Part shown: piece by piece, positions 11,953-20,131 of the stretch
Numbering within the stretch: the first letter of the stretch is position 1
Layout: each line of letters opens with the position of its first letter
NCBI RefSeq assembly: GCF_004364935.1
Contig: NZ_SOBT01000012.1
Coordinates: 310,001 to 374,000 of the forward strand
Reading direction: 5' to 3'
DNA length: 64,000 nt
DNA from: Panacagrimonas perspica
GTDB lineage: Bacteria > Pseudomonadota > Gammaproteobacteria > Nevskiales > Nevskiaceae
Program-made: the position numbers and the translations under genes
The notes under the pieces: generated by a model
The model's input: only the letters and a program-made list of their open reading frames with translations
Database searches by the model: none
Told to the model about the DNA's origin: nothing

Positions 11953-14727
11953 ATGGAGTCCGTTTCACACGAGGAGAACGATGCTGTGACGGTGCCTGAC
12001 CTGATGAGCAGGGCGCGAGCCGCCAGCCGTTTCGTGGCGCAATGGGCCGGGCGCTTTTCCGGACAGGATCTGCTGGGCGCGATGCCCGAGCCGTCGGGCG
12101 CAGGGCAGCCGACGGATCACAACGAACGGATCGCCCAGCTGCGGATCGAGCGCAACGCGGCGATGGCGCGCATCGCGGCGACATCACTGACGGACGTCGC
12201 GTCCGTCGCGCAGACGCTCGAGCGTCTTTCGGCGCTGGCGGATTCGGCCTGCCAGCGCGCCGTTGCGTGGGTGAGCGAAGGGCTGATCGAGCGGCATGGA
12301 CGCCCGCGCGACGCCGACGGTGCGCAGGCGCATCCGGTGATCCTCGGCATGGGCAAGCTCGGCGGCCGCGAGCTCAACTTCTCGTCGGACATCGACCTGA
12401 TCTTCCTGCACACCGCCGACGGCATGACCGACGGCGCCCATCCGATCGAGAACGAGCGCTTCTTCATCAAGCTCGCGCAGGAGGTCGGCAAGCTGCTGTC
12501 GGAGCGCACGGCCGACGGCTTCGTGTTCCGCGTGGACACGATGCTGCGGCCTTTCGGTTCCGCCGGCCCGATGTCGATGAGCGTCGATGGGGCCGAGGAG
12601 TACTACCAGACGCACGGCCGCGAGTGGGAACGCTACGCGATGATCAAGGCACGGCCGATCGCGGGCGATATCGCGGCCGGCGAAGACTTCCTGCGACGGC
12701 TGCGGCCTTTCGTATATCGCCGCTATCTCGACTACAACGCCATCAACAGCCTGCGCGATCTCAAGCGCCGCATCCACGACGACGTCGTCGCTCGCAAGGT
12801 CGTCGACGACGTGAAGCTCGGACCGGGCGGGATCCGCGAGCTGGAGTTCATCGTGCAGTCGTTCCAGCTCGTGCGCGGTGGACAGGACGCGTCCCTGCGC
12901 AATCCGTCGCTGCGCCCCACGCTCGAGTATCTCGGCGAATCGGGCCTACTCCCGCGGGATACCGCGCAGAAGCTCGACGCGTCCTACGTCTTCCTGCGCA
13001 AGCTGGAAAACGCGATCCAGATGTACGAGGACGAGCAGACGCATCGGCTGCCGATGGACGAGGACAGGCGCCACGCACTGTGCGTGGGGCTGGACTTCGC
13101 AAACTGGGGCGAACTGCGCGCGCGCTTCGACGAGGTCGCCGCCTACGTCAACGCGGAATTCCGCCGCGTTTTCGCAGACCCCACACAGGACGCCGAAGAC
13201 AGTGACTGCGCGCCGCTGGTGCGCACCGCGTTCGGACCCGAGATCAAGGTTTCGGATCTCAAGGCGGTGCTGCTCGAGAAAGGCTTCTCCGGCGCCGACG
13301 AAAGCCTTGCGCAGCGACTCGTGGACCTTGCACAAAGTCGCCTCGTGCGAGGTCTTTCGGAAGCTGCAGGGCTGAGCCTGCACCGCGCGCTCGGCCAGTT
13401 GCTGGACGAATGTCTGCGCACCGACGAGCCGACTCGCACGGCCGAGCGCGTGCTGCGCGTCGTGCAGTCGGTTGCCGGCCGCTCCACGTACCTGACCCTG
13501 CTCGACCAGTCGGCCGTCGTGCGCGCCCACCTGGTGCGGTTGTGCGCGGCGAGCCAGTGGGTGACGGAACAGATCGCCGCCTCGCCCGCGGTGCTCGACG
13601 CGCTGCTCGACCAGCGCACGCTCTACGCGCCACCGGGGCGCGACGCGATGACCTCCGAACTCGCGGCGCGCTTCGCGGGCGTGCCAGTGCAGGACGTCGA
13701 GACCGGCATGGACCTGCTGCGTCGTTATCGCAACGAGGTCACTGTGCGCATCGCGGCGGCGGACATCTCGGGCAGCCTGCCGCTGGTGAAAGTCAGCGAT
13801 CACCTGACGTGGCTCGCCGAGGCTGTGCTGTCGGCGGCGATGGAGCGCGCGATGCTCGAGCTCAAGGAAAGTCACGGCCTGGTCGTGCGCGAGGACGGCA
13901 GCGTGGCGGGCCTCGGAGCCATCGCGTACGGAAAGTTCGGCGGCATCGAGCTCGGCTACGGCTCGGATCTGGATCTCGTGTTCGTGCACGAGGACGTGCC
14001 GGGGGACGTCGAGACGTCTGGAGGCGCGCGTTCGATTGTCGCCGCCGCCTGGTTTGCGCGCCTGACGCAGCGGATCATCCATTGGCTGTCGACGTTGACG
14101 CCGGCCGGCCGCGCCTACGAGGTCGATCTGGAATTGCGACCCAGCGGGCAGTCCGGTCCGGTCGTGGTCAGTCTCAAGTCCTTCGCTGCCTACCAGCGCG
14201 ACAAGGCATGGACCTGGGAACACCAGGCGCTGACGCGCGCACGTTACGTCGCAGGTCCGGTCGCGCTGGGTGAGCAGGTGGAGGCGCTACGGCGCGAGGT
14301 GCTGGGTCGGCGCCGCGAGCCGAAGAAGCTGGCGAAGGAAATCGTCGAGATGCGGCGGAAGATGCGCGGCCATCTGGAAAAGCGCCGGCCCGGAGCCTGG
14401 GACGTCAAGCAGGGCGAAGGAGGCGTCATCGACAGCGAATTCCTGACGCAGTACCTGGTGCTGCGCGACGCGGCGGATCGGCCCGAGTTGCTCGAATGGT
14501 CGGACAACTGGCGTCAGCTCGACGCTCTGGCCGCGGCCGGCAGCCTGCCGCCGGAAGACAGGAGCGACCTGATCGCGGCTTATCGCGCGTATCGCGCTTT
14601 CGCGCACTCGCGGGCGCTGCAGAGCGAAGAAGCGCTGGCCACCGAAGAGAGGTTCGCCTCCGAGCGCGCGCATGTTCGCGCCGCGTGGAAGCGGCAATTC
14701 GCCGAAGCGGAAGAGTCGAAGGACTGA
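11953..14727 (+). CDS. glnE: Glutamine synthetase adenylyltransferase/adenylyl-removing enzyme
   Basis: Bifunctional regulator that adds AMP to, and removes it from, a tyrosine of glutamine synthetase in response to PII signals. 924 residues, slightly shorter than the E. coli enzyme. There are two nucleotidyltransferase cores. The N-terminal, de-adenylylating one has MGKLGGRELNFSSDIDLIF at about 133-151. The C-terminal, adenylylating one has YGKFGGIELGYGSDLDLVF at about 658-676. Each has the G-S-D-x-D metal motif, joined by a helical regulatory linker. Several in-frame start codons lie in the first 20 residues (ATG 11953, GTG further on); the first is kept because nothing upstream is open. 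glnA and glnB are not nearby. Confidence 0.95.
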   Translation: MESVSHEENDAVTVPDLMSRARAASRFVAQWAGRFSGQDLLGAMPEPSGAGQPTDHNERIAQLRIERNAAMARIAATSLTDVASVAQTLERLSALADSACQRAVAWVSEGLIERHGRPRDADGAQAHPVILGMGKLGGRELNFSSDIDLIFLHTADGMTDGAHPIENERFFIKLAQEVGKLLSERTADGFVFRVDTMLRPFGSAGPMSMSVDGAEEYYQTHGREWERYAMIKARPIAGDIAAGEDFLRRLRPFVYRRYLDYNAINSLRDLKRRIHDDVVARKVVDDVKLGPGGIRELEFIVQSFQLVRGGQDASLRNPSLRPTLEYLGESGLLPRDTAQKLDASYVFLRKLENAIQMYEDEQTHRLPMDEDRRHALCVGLDFANWGELRARFDEVAAYVNAEFRRVFADPTQDAEDSDCAPLVRTAFGPEIKVSDLKAVLLEKGFSGADESLAQRLVDLAQSRLVRGLSEAAGLSLHRALGQLLDECLRTDEPTRTAERVLRVVQSVAGRSTYLTLLDQSAVVRAHLVRLCAASQWVTEQIAASPAVLDALLDQRTLYAPPGRDAMTSELAARFAGVPVQDVETGMDLLRRYRNEVTVRIAAADISGSLPLVKVSDHLTWLAEAVLSAAMERAMLELKESHGLVVREDGSVAGLGAIAYGKFGGIELGYGSDLDLVFVHEDVPGDVETSGGARSIVAAAWFARLTQRIIHWLSTLTPAGRAYEVDLELRPSGQSGPVVVSLKSFAAYQRDKAWTWEHQALTRARYVAGPVALGEQVEALRREVLGRRREPKKLAKEIVEMRRKMRGHLEKRRPGAWDVKQGEGGVIDSEFLTQYLVLRDAADRPELLEWSDNWRQLDALAAAGSLPPEDRSDLIAAYRAYRAFAHSRALQSEEALATEERFASERAHVRAAWKRQFAEAEESKD

Positions 14728-14768
14728 CACCCTTGTCGCGAGGTGCTGCCGACGTGCACCCACCTTGT

Positions 14769-14798
14769 CCCCTCTCCCCGCGCCAGCGGAGAGAGGGG
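14769..14798. repeat. Pyrimidine/purine inverted repeat
   Basis: CCCCTCTCC (14769-14777) and GGAGAGAGGGG (14788-14798) form a stem around a GC-rich loop, in the 186-bp gap between glnE and the next gene. This resembles the C-rich palindromes often found after genes in GC-rich proteobacteria. There is no T-run, so its role as a terminator is uncertain. Confidence 0.45.
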
Positions 14799-14913
14799 AG
14801 ATGGGTCGCCTCGCGTTGACCATCTGGACTCCCCACCCATAACCTTGCGGCCTGTATCGTCCTTGCAACGATCACCCGGCCAGCCCATCGCCAGCCTCTC
14901 CCAGGAGCCTGCG

Positions 14914-16083
14914 ATGCACAACGAAGCCCCGTTCCGTTCTTCGCTCGACTCACGCGCAACACGCACCGAGATCCTCCCCGTGCTGTCCGCTCCGTGCCGC
15001 CGACCTCGTTCTTCGCAGCTTTCTGCAGACTTCCTGCGCCTCAGCGGCTGCTTGGTGCTGGCGACCGGATTGGCCGCATGTGCCGTTGCGCCGGCGGAGC
15101 CCGAGCCTGTGAAGGCCCCCGCTGCTACGACGTACAAGGCGGTCGAGCGTCCTGTCGTCGATGCCGGCGAGGCTCCGTTCGAGCGCGACCGCCGCGCCAT
15201 TCTCGCGATGCTCGGCGAGTACCAGGTGCGCTTCACGTTCGAGGAAACCACCGTGCTCGCGCCCGGCTACCAGCGTCGCGACAGCAAGAACACGGGCGCC
15301 TTCGAGACGGTGGTGCTGGTCGAGGATGCCTCGCGTCGCATCGTGCTGCAGCACCTGCTGGTCTCGGACGATGGGCAGCACATCACCAAGCACTGGCGGC
15401 AGGACTGGACCTACGAGGCGGCCAGCCGCTTCGAGTTCACCGAGGAGCAGACCTGGCGCATCAAGCCGCTGCCGGCCGCCCTCACACGCGGGGCCTGGAC
15501 GCAGTGCGTGTACGAGGTCAGCGATGCGCCGCGCTATTGCGGCACCGGCCGCTGGACCTACGACAACGGTGTCGCTACCTGGAATTCGGATCACACCTGG
15601 CGGCCGCTGCCCCGGCGCGAATACACCGTGCGCTCCGACTACAACGCGCTCGAGGCGGTGAACCGTCACAGCATCACGCCGACCGGCTGGACCCACGAGC
15701 AGGACAACACCAAGACCCTGCGCGATGGCGAAAAGCCCACCGGCTCGCTGGTCCGCGAATTCGGGTTCAACGATTACCGCCGCATCGAAGGTTTCGACTT
15801 CATGGCGGCCTACGACTACTGGGCCGGCACGAAGGATTACTGGGCGCAGGTGCGCGCCGCCTGGGCTTCGCGTTTCGCTGCGAATGCCGGGCTGAGCCTG
15901 AAAACCAAGGTCGACGGCATGGGTCTGATCATTCCGCTGTTCACGCAGGCGGCAGCGGTCGAGGCGGGGGAAGCGGTCGGGGCCGAGCAGATCGACAAGA
16001 CGTTTCAGGAGTGGGTCGTGCCGCCAGGAGCGGCTGCCATTCCGTTGGCTGCGAAGCATCAGGAAGCACCGCCGAGGTACTGA
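14914..16083 (+). CDS. Predicted lipoprotein, DUF6607-like
   Basis: 389 residues. A hydrophobic signal segment ends in lipobox LAAC (Cys56), preceded by an unusually long 40-residue polar N-region. The first ATG with a ribosome site (AGGAG, 14902-14906) is at 14914. The mature part is rich in Trp and Tyr, with FERDRRAILAMLGEY near its start, KHWRQDWTYE, and RPLPRREYTVRSDYN. From memory these match the DUF6607 family; a database comparison is needed to be sure. It heads a four-gene run with two small membrane proteins and a PepSY protein, which points to iron or haem handling. The molecular function is unknown. Confidence 0.75.
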   Translation: MHNEAPFRSSLDSRATRTEILPVLSAPCRRPRSSQLSADFLRLSGCLVLATGLAACAVAPAEPEPVKAPAATTYKAVERPVVDAGEAPFERDRRAILAMLGEYQVRFTFEETTVLAPGYQRRDSKNTGAFETVVLVEDASRRIVLQHLLVSDDGQHITKHWRQDWTYEAASRFEFTEEQTWRIKPLPAALTRGAWTQCVYEVSDAPRYCGTGRWTYDNGVATWNSDHTWRPLPRREYTVRSDYNALEAVNRHSITPTGWTHEQDNTKTLRDGEKPTGSLVREFGFNDYRRIEGFDFMAAYDYWAGTKDYWAQVRAAWASRFAANAGLSLKTKVDGMGLIIPLFTQAAAVEAGEAVGAEQIDKTFQEWVVPPGAAAIPLAAKHQEAPPRY

Positions 16084-16214
16084 TCGCCGGCGCGATCGAT
16101 CGATAGCCAGCCACCCACAAGGTCGCCAGCCAACTCACCAGAAGATTTTCAATGGAGTTGGTCAACGTGTGGAGATGAGCGTGCGTTTTCGATTTCTGGC
16201 GAGTCCGTTTCACG

Positions 16215-16532
16215 ATGCCGCCATCCGCTGCTGAAAAGTCCGGTCCGGGCATCGCACGACGCTGGTCGCGCGGAATCCTCGCGGGTCCCGTCGCGTTCAT
16301 CGCGGCTGCCGTCGTGATGGCGGGCGGCGCGCTGTGGGTGCCCAAGGGAGCCGCGAGCATCGACAACATCGTGCTGCCGATCGTGTTGTTCCCGGCGATC
16401 TGGGCCGCGTTGTTCTTCTACACGAGCCTCGATCGCAATCTGCTGCGCGCCTGGCTCGTCACCCTGGGCCTGCTCGTCATCAATGGCGGGATGATCGCAA
16501 TGGAGTTCGTCGGAAAAGGAGCTGCCGCATGA
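16215..16532 (+). CDS. Small integral membrane protein
   Basis: 105 residues with three predicted membrane helices (about 22-42, 50-68 and 77-96) and an Arg-containing N-terminus. I do not recognise the family with certainty. Its stop overlaps the ATG of the PepSY gene (ATGA), so the two are translationally coupled and probably act together in the inner membrane. Confidence 0.75.
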   Translation: MPPSAAEKSGPGIARRWSRGILAGPVAFIAAAVVMAGGALWVPKGAASIDNIVLPIVLFPAIWAALFFYTSLDRNLLRAWLVTLGLLVINGGMIAMEFVGKGAAA

Positions 16533-18142
16533 TCCGGCTATCGCAGGAACGCGCGAAGGTGCTGCTGGCCGTCCACGGCTGGAGCGGTGTGCTGCTCGGG
16601 CTGCTCTTGTACGCGGTGATCCTGACGGGCGTCATCGCGGTGTTCGCGGACGAGATCGGCGACTGGTCGAGTCCGCTGGAGCAGGAAACGGTGGCGCCTT
16701 TCCCGGTGGGGCTCGACGCCAAGCTGCGCGAACTGGCGACGACCGTCGATCCGAAGTACCACGAGGACCTGTCGATCTTTCCGCGGGCGGGCGGACGCAT
16801 CGAGGCGTTCTTCCATCACCACATCACGCCGGAAGGCGCGTCGCAGCCCGAAGACTTCGGCGTGGAGTTCAAGCTGCATCCGCAGACGCTGGAAGTGCTG
16901 GATCGTCGCGAGGGGTTCGGCGAGGACATCGGCGCGTTCAACGTCTCTAACGCACTCGCGGATTTTCTCGTCGAGCTGCACGTGAGCCTGCACATCCCTG
17001 ATCCTTGGGGATTGCTGGTCACCGGCATGCTGGGCCTCGCGATGATGGTGGCGGCGGTGACGGGCCTGCTCGTGCACCGGCACCTGATCAAGGAGATGTT
17101 CACGATCCGCAAGTTCCGCGAGGCCATGCTCGTGCGACGCGACGCGCACGTGATCGCCGCGACGTGGAATCTGCCGTTCGCGTTCATCCTGGCGTTCACC
17201 GGCAGCTTCTTCAGCTTCGCGAGCTCGATGGGTATTCCGGCGATGGCGATGGTGGCGTTCGGCGGTGATCAGGTGAAGCTGATCGAGACCATCGTCGGCA
17301 TGCCGCCGGTGGAGAACACCGCGGCGGCGCCGATCGGAAATCTCGACGCGATGTTCGCCGACGCGCGACAGCGCGCGAAAATGGAGCCGGCGTTCGCCAG
17401 CATTTCGCATTTCGGACGCGCCGATGCGCAGGTCACGGTGTTCACGCGTCCTGCGGACGGCGAGCTGATCAGCCACAACTACGTCTACGACGGCCCGACC
17501 GGGGCCTTCGTGCGCGAGAAACCGGGCCTGGGCCTGGTGCCTTCGGTGGGCGGCGCGGCGGCGGACCTGATGGGACCGCTGCATTTCGGCAACTTCGCCG
17601 GCTTGTTGTCCAAGGCGGTCTGGTTCGCGCTGGGTTTCGCCAGCTGCTACGTCGCGCTGACCGGGATGCTGCTGTGGACGGCGCGACGCGCCGAGTCGCC
17701 GGCGTGGCGTCGCATGGAGCGCGCGGTGATCTGGGTGGGCTTTGGCCTGCCGCTGTCACTCGCCTTGGTGCCCTGGGGTTACTTCATCGGCCGCAGCCGG
17801 GGGGCGATGGAACTCGAGGCGCCGATGGCGATTGCCTTCATCGCGACGGCGCTGGCGACCGGCCTGCTGACGATCCTGGTCAGCGAACCGGAGCGCCTTC
17901 GCCGATTCCTGCTGGCGGGTACGGGCGTCGCGCTGATCGGCGCGCCGGGCCTGCGATTGATCGCGGACGGACCGGGGTGGATGTCGGCGTTGTCGGCGCA
18001 TCTTTCGACGGTGCCGGCACTCGATGTCGCGCTGCTGCTCGGCGGCGTCCTCTGCCTGCGCGCGGCCTGGGGCCGCTCGCGGGTCGTCGTGCCTGCGGCG
18101 CAGGACGGTGACGCCGAAGAAGGCGAGGTCGCCGCCTCATGA
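16529..18142 (+). CDS. PepSY-associated TM helix protein
   Basis: 537-residue inner-membrane protein of the PepSY_TM (PiuB-like, iron-regulated membrane protein) family. It has an N-terminal helix with [20 protein letters not shown] (about 16-35) and a periplasmic PepSY-type region. Then come helices with [16 protein letters not shown] and [10 protein letters not shown], a second periplasmic region, and four or five C-terminal helices. Conserved His in the helices could bind haem. The ATG overlaps the upstream stop and a GGAAAAGGAG ribosome site precedes it. Proteins of this family usually sit beside siderophore receptors and have been implicated in ferric reduction. No TonB receptor is present in this window. 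Confidence 0.85.
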
Positions 18143-18426
18143 GCGTGACCTTGACCTGGGCGGCCTGTGCCGTCGCGGCCAGTGCGCTGGCGCTCACGCC
18201 GATCGCGCTGCGCGATCCCAAACGGCTGCGCACGGCGTTCAAGGGCGCCATGAGGACAGCCTCGCCGATGCCCACGTCGCAGCGACGGCTGCTGGCCTGG
18301 GCGAGCCTGCTGCCCGGCATCGTGCTCATCGTGTGCGGGCAGTGGCCGGCGTTCCTGATCTGGATGGGCGCGGCGACGGCGATTGGTTGGGGTCTCGTGC
18401 AAGTGCTGGCGCCCAAGCCGCGTTGA
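18139..18426 (+). CDS. Small membrane protein of the PepSY operon
   Basis: 95 residues, overlapping the PepSY stop by four bases (ATGA). Hydrophobic segments lie at about 3-22 and 50-88, the latter probably two helices ([14 protein letters not shown] and [15 protein letters not shown]). DUF3325-like small proteins occur in this position in other PepSY loci, but I cannot confirm membership. It is the last gene of the operon. Confidence 0.75.
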
Positions 18427-18464
18427 TGTCCCGCACGGGTTGTCTGCGCCCGAGGTCGCCATCG

Positions 18465-18493
18465 TTGCAAATGCGATGAATTCTCATTAAAGT
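18465..18493 (+). promoter_or_regulatory. Fur box overlapping a sigma-70 promoter
   Basis: TTGCAA (18465-18470) and TAAAGT (18488-18493) are 17 nt apart. Laid over them, from 18467, is GCAAATG-GA on the left and ATTCTCATT on the right. These match 18 of 24 defined positions of the palindrome GCAAATGAGAAT-N-ATTCTCATTTGC used by pseudomonad and xanthomonad Fur; the right half ATTCTCATT is perfect. Position and score suggest iron repression of the gene starting at 18549. Confidence 0.6.
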
Positions 18494-18548
18494 GGTTTTG
18501 CCAGCGAGACGACTTGCCAGCACGTCCTTCGTCCATCCAGGAACCGAC

Positions 18549-19292
18549 GTGCCCAAACCGCTCCCTGATGACGTGTCCGCTGGCCCGATCGTCATCTTCA
18601 ATCTCGAATCCCTGCTCGTCGACACGGTCGCGGGCGTCCGCCGCGCGCTCGATTCGGTGGCGCGGCTGCGCGGGCATTCCGGGTTTCCGAAGCTGAGCCA
18701 GGAGGACCTGCGCTCGCGCAGCCTCGGCGATCTGATCGGGAACATGACCTGCGGCACCGATGCGACGCTCGCCGCCGAATTCGTCGAGCACTACTGGCGC
18801 GTCTACGAACAGCAGGCGCGTTACCAGGCGCCGTTGCTGCCGGGTGCGAAGGGGCTGATCGGCCTGCTGCCGAACCTCGCGTCCGAACTGCATTACCTGT
18901 CCACGGCCGGCCCGGAGGTCGCGACGCGCCTCGCGCACGTGCATGGCCTGCAGCAGACGCTGACCAGCGTCTACACGCCGCCGACGGCCGTGTGCAGCCG
19001 CGCTCGCGGCGTGCTGCTTGAGCAGTTCTTCCGTACGCAGGACGTGGCGCCCTCGAACTGCGTCGTCGTCAGCGACTGCGTGACCGAGCTGTACGCGGCT
19101 CAGCGCCTGGGCGTCGCGGCACTTGCCCTGGGCTACGGGCACTCGCCGCTCCAGGCGCTGGAGTCGGTCGCCGGCGTGATCGGGGTGGCGCACTCGCCGC
19201 GCGACGTGGCGGTCTGGCTCTCCGCGCAATCCATGGCCCGTCGATGCCTGCGCGCGATGACGCGCAGGCCGTCGACCCACTACCTGCACTGA
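18549..19292 (+). CDS. HAD-superfamily protein with degenerate catalytic motifs
   Basis: About 247 residues in a phosphoglycolate-phosphatase-like HAD fold. Motif I, normally FDLDGTLVDT, reads FNLESLLVDT (residues about 17-26), so the nucleophilic Asp is Asn and the second Asp is Glu. Motif II is LSTAGP, and motif IV, usually GDxxxD, is SDCVTE. With both motif I aspartates gone the protein is probably not a phosphatase. GTG 18549 is chosen over GTG 18492 because AGGA (18539-18542) stands six bases before it and 18492 falls inside the promoter. It leads a set with the 33-residue peptide and the AraC-type gene. The Fur box upstream suggests iron control. Confidence 0.75.
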   Translation: MPKPLPDDVSAGPIVIFNLESLLVDTVAGVRRALDSVARLRGHSGFPKLSQEDLRSRSLGDLIGNMTCGTDATLAAEFVEHYWRVYEQQARYQAPLLPGAKGLIGLLPNLASELHYLSTAGPEVATRLAHVHGLQQTLTSVYTPPTAVCSRARGVLLEQFFRTQDVAPSNCVVVSDCVTELYAAQRLGVAALALGYGHSPLQALESVAGVIGVAHSPRDVAVWLSAQSMARRCLRAMTRRPSTHYLH

Positions 19293-19306
19293 TCGAGGAC
19301 GCTGCC

Positions 19307-19408
19307 ATGATCCTGGCCTGCCTGCTGCTGATCGACCTGCTGATGTGCGTCGGCATCGTCTTCCTGCTCATGCCGTCCGATACGCGAAGGAATCGCCGGT
19401 GGGGATGA
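19307..19408 (+). CDS. 33-residue membrane peptide
   Basis: Short open frame, MILACLLLIDLLMC followed by VGIVFLLMPSDTRRN and a basic end. It is one hydrophobic helix (about 2-22) with a positively charged C-terminus, a typical small inner-membrane protein. GAGGA (about 19295-19299) precedes the ATG. Its TGA overlaps the ATG of the AraC-type gene (ATGA at 19405-19408), so it is translationally coupled to it. No homologue is recognised. Confidence 0.55.
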   Translation: MILACLLLIDLLMCVGIVFLLMPSDTRRNRRWG

Positions 19409-19788
19409 GCCATCCCGTTTCCCTGCCCGTGCCGAACGCCCATCCCGAATCGCGCCTTGACCACGCGCGTCTGATCATCGAGTCGGAATACGCCTCGCCG
19501 CTGACGGCCCAGCGCCTGGCGCGGCGCCTGCGGCTGCCGCGGCTGGCGTTCCATCAGGGATTCATCGCAGCCTTCGGCACCTCGCCGCAGCATTACCTGC
19601 GGCGCTGCCGCATGCAGGCCGCGGCCCGGCTGCTCAGCGAGGGATTCGATCGACATACCGTCGCGCAGCGGGTCGGATATTCGGCTTTCACGCCGTTTGC
19701 CGCCGACTATCGACGCGAATTCCGTGGGGATCAGGATCGTGCCCGGCTGCTCGACGAATCTCGCCGAAGCCAGACGCAGCGAGCTTGA
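19405..19788 (+). CDS. AraC-type helix-turn-helix protein (DNA-binding domain only)
   Basis: 127 residues. From about residue 30 the sequence is a two-HTH AraC DNA-binding domain: SPLTAQRLARRLRLPRLAFH, GTSPQHYLRRCRM with AAARLL, then TVAQRVGYSAFTPFAADYRREF. There is no N-terminal effector domain, so signal input must come from a partner or from its own abundance. The ATG overlaps the stop of the 33-residue peptide. Targets are unknown; neighbouring genes are the obvious candidates. Confidence 0.85.
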   Translation: MSHPVSLPVPNAHPESRLDHARLIIESEYASPLTAQRLARRLRLPRLAFHQGFIAAFGTSPQHYLRRCRMQAAARLLSEGFDRHTVAQRVGYSAFTPFAADYRREFRGDQDRARLLDESRRSQTQRA

Positions 19789-19883
19789 TTGCGGCCGTTT
19801 TCAGATACGCGGCCGACAGCCGAATCCAGCGCCGGCCGGGGCCGCGCTGAGCAAATCGACGAGGGATTTACGCTAGTCGCCGG

Positions 19884-19904
19884 TCACGGCCGCTATGGCC
19901 GTGA
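19884..19904 (-). terminator. Possible terminator hairpin after tRNA-Glu
   Basis: TCACGGCC / GGCCGTGA stem around GCTAT, 44 bp beyond the tRNA 3' end in its direction of transcription. A second small stem (GGAAGC/GCTTCC, 19911-19928) lies between. No T-run follows, so this is a weak call. Confidence 0.3.
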
Positions 19905-19947
19905 TGCGTCGGAAGCCGTGCAGCTTCCGCCCCCGCGCTCGCCGAAT

Positions 19948-20023
19948 TGGCGCTCCTACCGGGATTCGAACCCGGGTTTAAGCCTTGAGAGGGCTCCGTC
20001 CTAGGCCTCTAGACGATAGGAGC
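19948..20023 (-). tRNA. tRNA-Glu (CUC)
   Basis: 76 nt on the minus strand with CCA encoded. Acceptor stem GCTCCTA/TAGGAGC, discriminator G, D-arm GTCTAGAGGCCTAGGAC typical of bacterial tRNA-Glu, anticodon loop CTCTCAA giving anticodon CUC, and T-arm with GGTTCGAATCC. It reads GAG codons, the dominant Glu codon in this GC-rich genome. Confidence 0.95.
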
Positions 20024-20040
20024 GAGGCGTGGGGGCGCGT

Positions 20041-20068
20041 ATTATAGGGATTCGTGTCGCGCGGACAA
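20041..20068 (-). promoter_or_regulatory. Promoter of tRNA-Glu
   Basis: On the minus strand: TTGTCC (20068-20063), 16-nt spacer, perfect TATAAT (20046-20041). A GC-rich discriminator (ACGCGCC) follows, a hallmark of stringently controlled stable-RNA promoters. Transcription would start near 20033, about ten bases before the mature 5' end. Confidence 0.75.
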
Positions 20069-20116
20069 CGCGAATTTTCCTCTCGCACATCCGCGGGCTT
20101 CCCGCTTCGAACATTC

Positions 20117-20131
20117 AGGATTTACGCCATT
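20117..20131 (+). promoter_or_regulatory. Ribosome site and probable AUU start codon of pcnB
   Basis: AGGA (20117-20120), an eight-base gap, then ATT (20129-20131) in the pcnB frame. E. coli pcnB is a known case of AUU initiation. The only upstream near-cognate start (GTG 20054) lies inside the tRNA promoter, and the first ATG (20180) would cut off the conserved IPRxxHxIS segment. Confidence 0.6.

Noticed and set aside
20054..20131. GTG 20054 as the pcnB start
   Set aside because: Lies between the -10 and -35 boxes of the tRNA-Glu promoter, has no ribosome site, and the added 25 residues are not conserved in PcnB.
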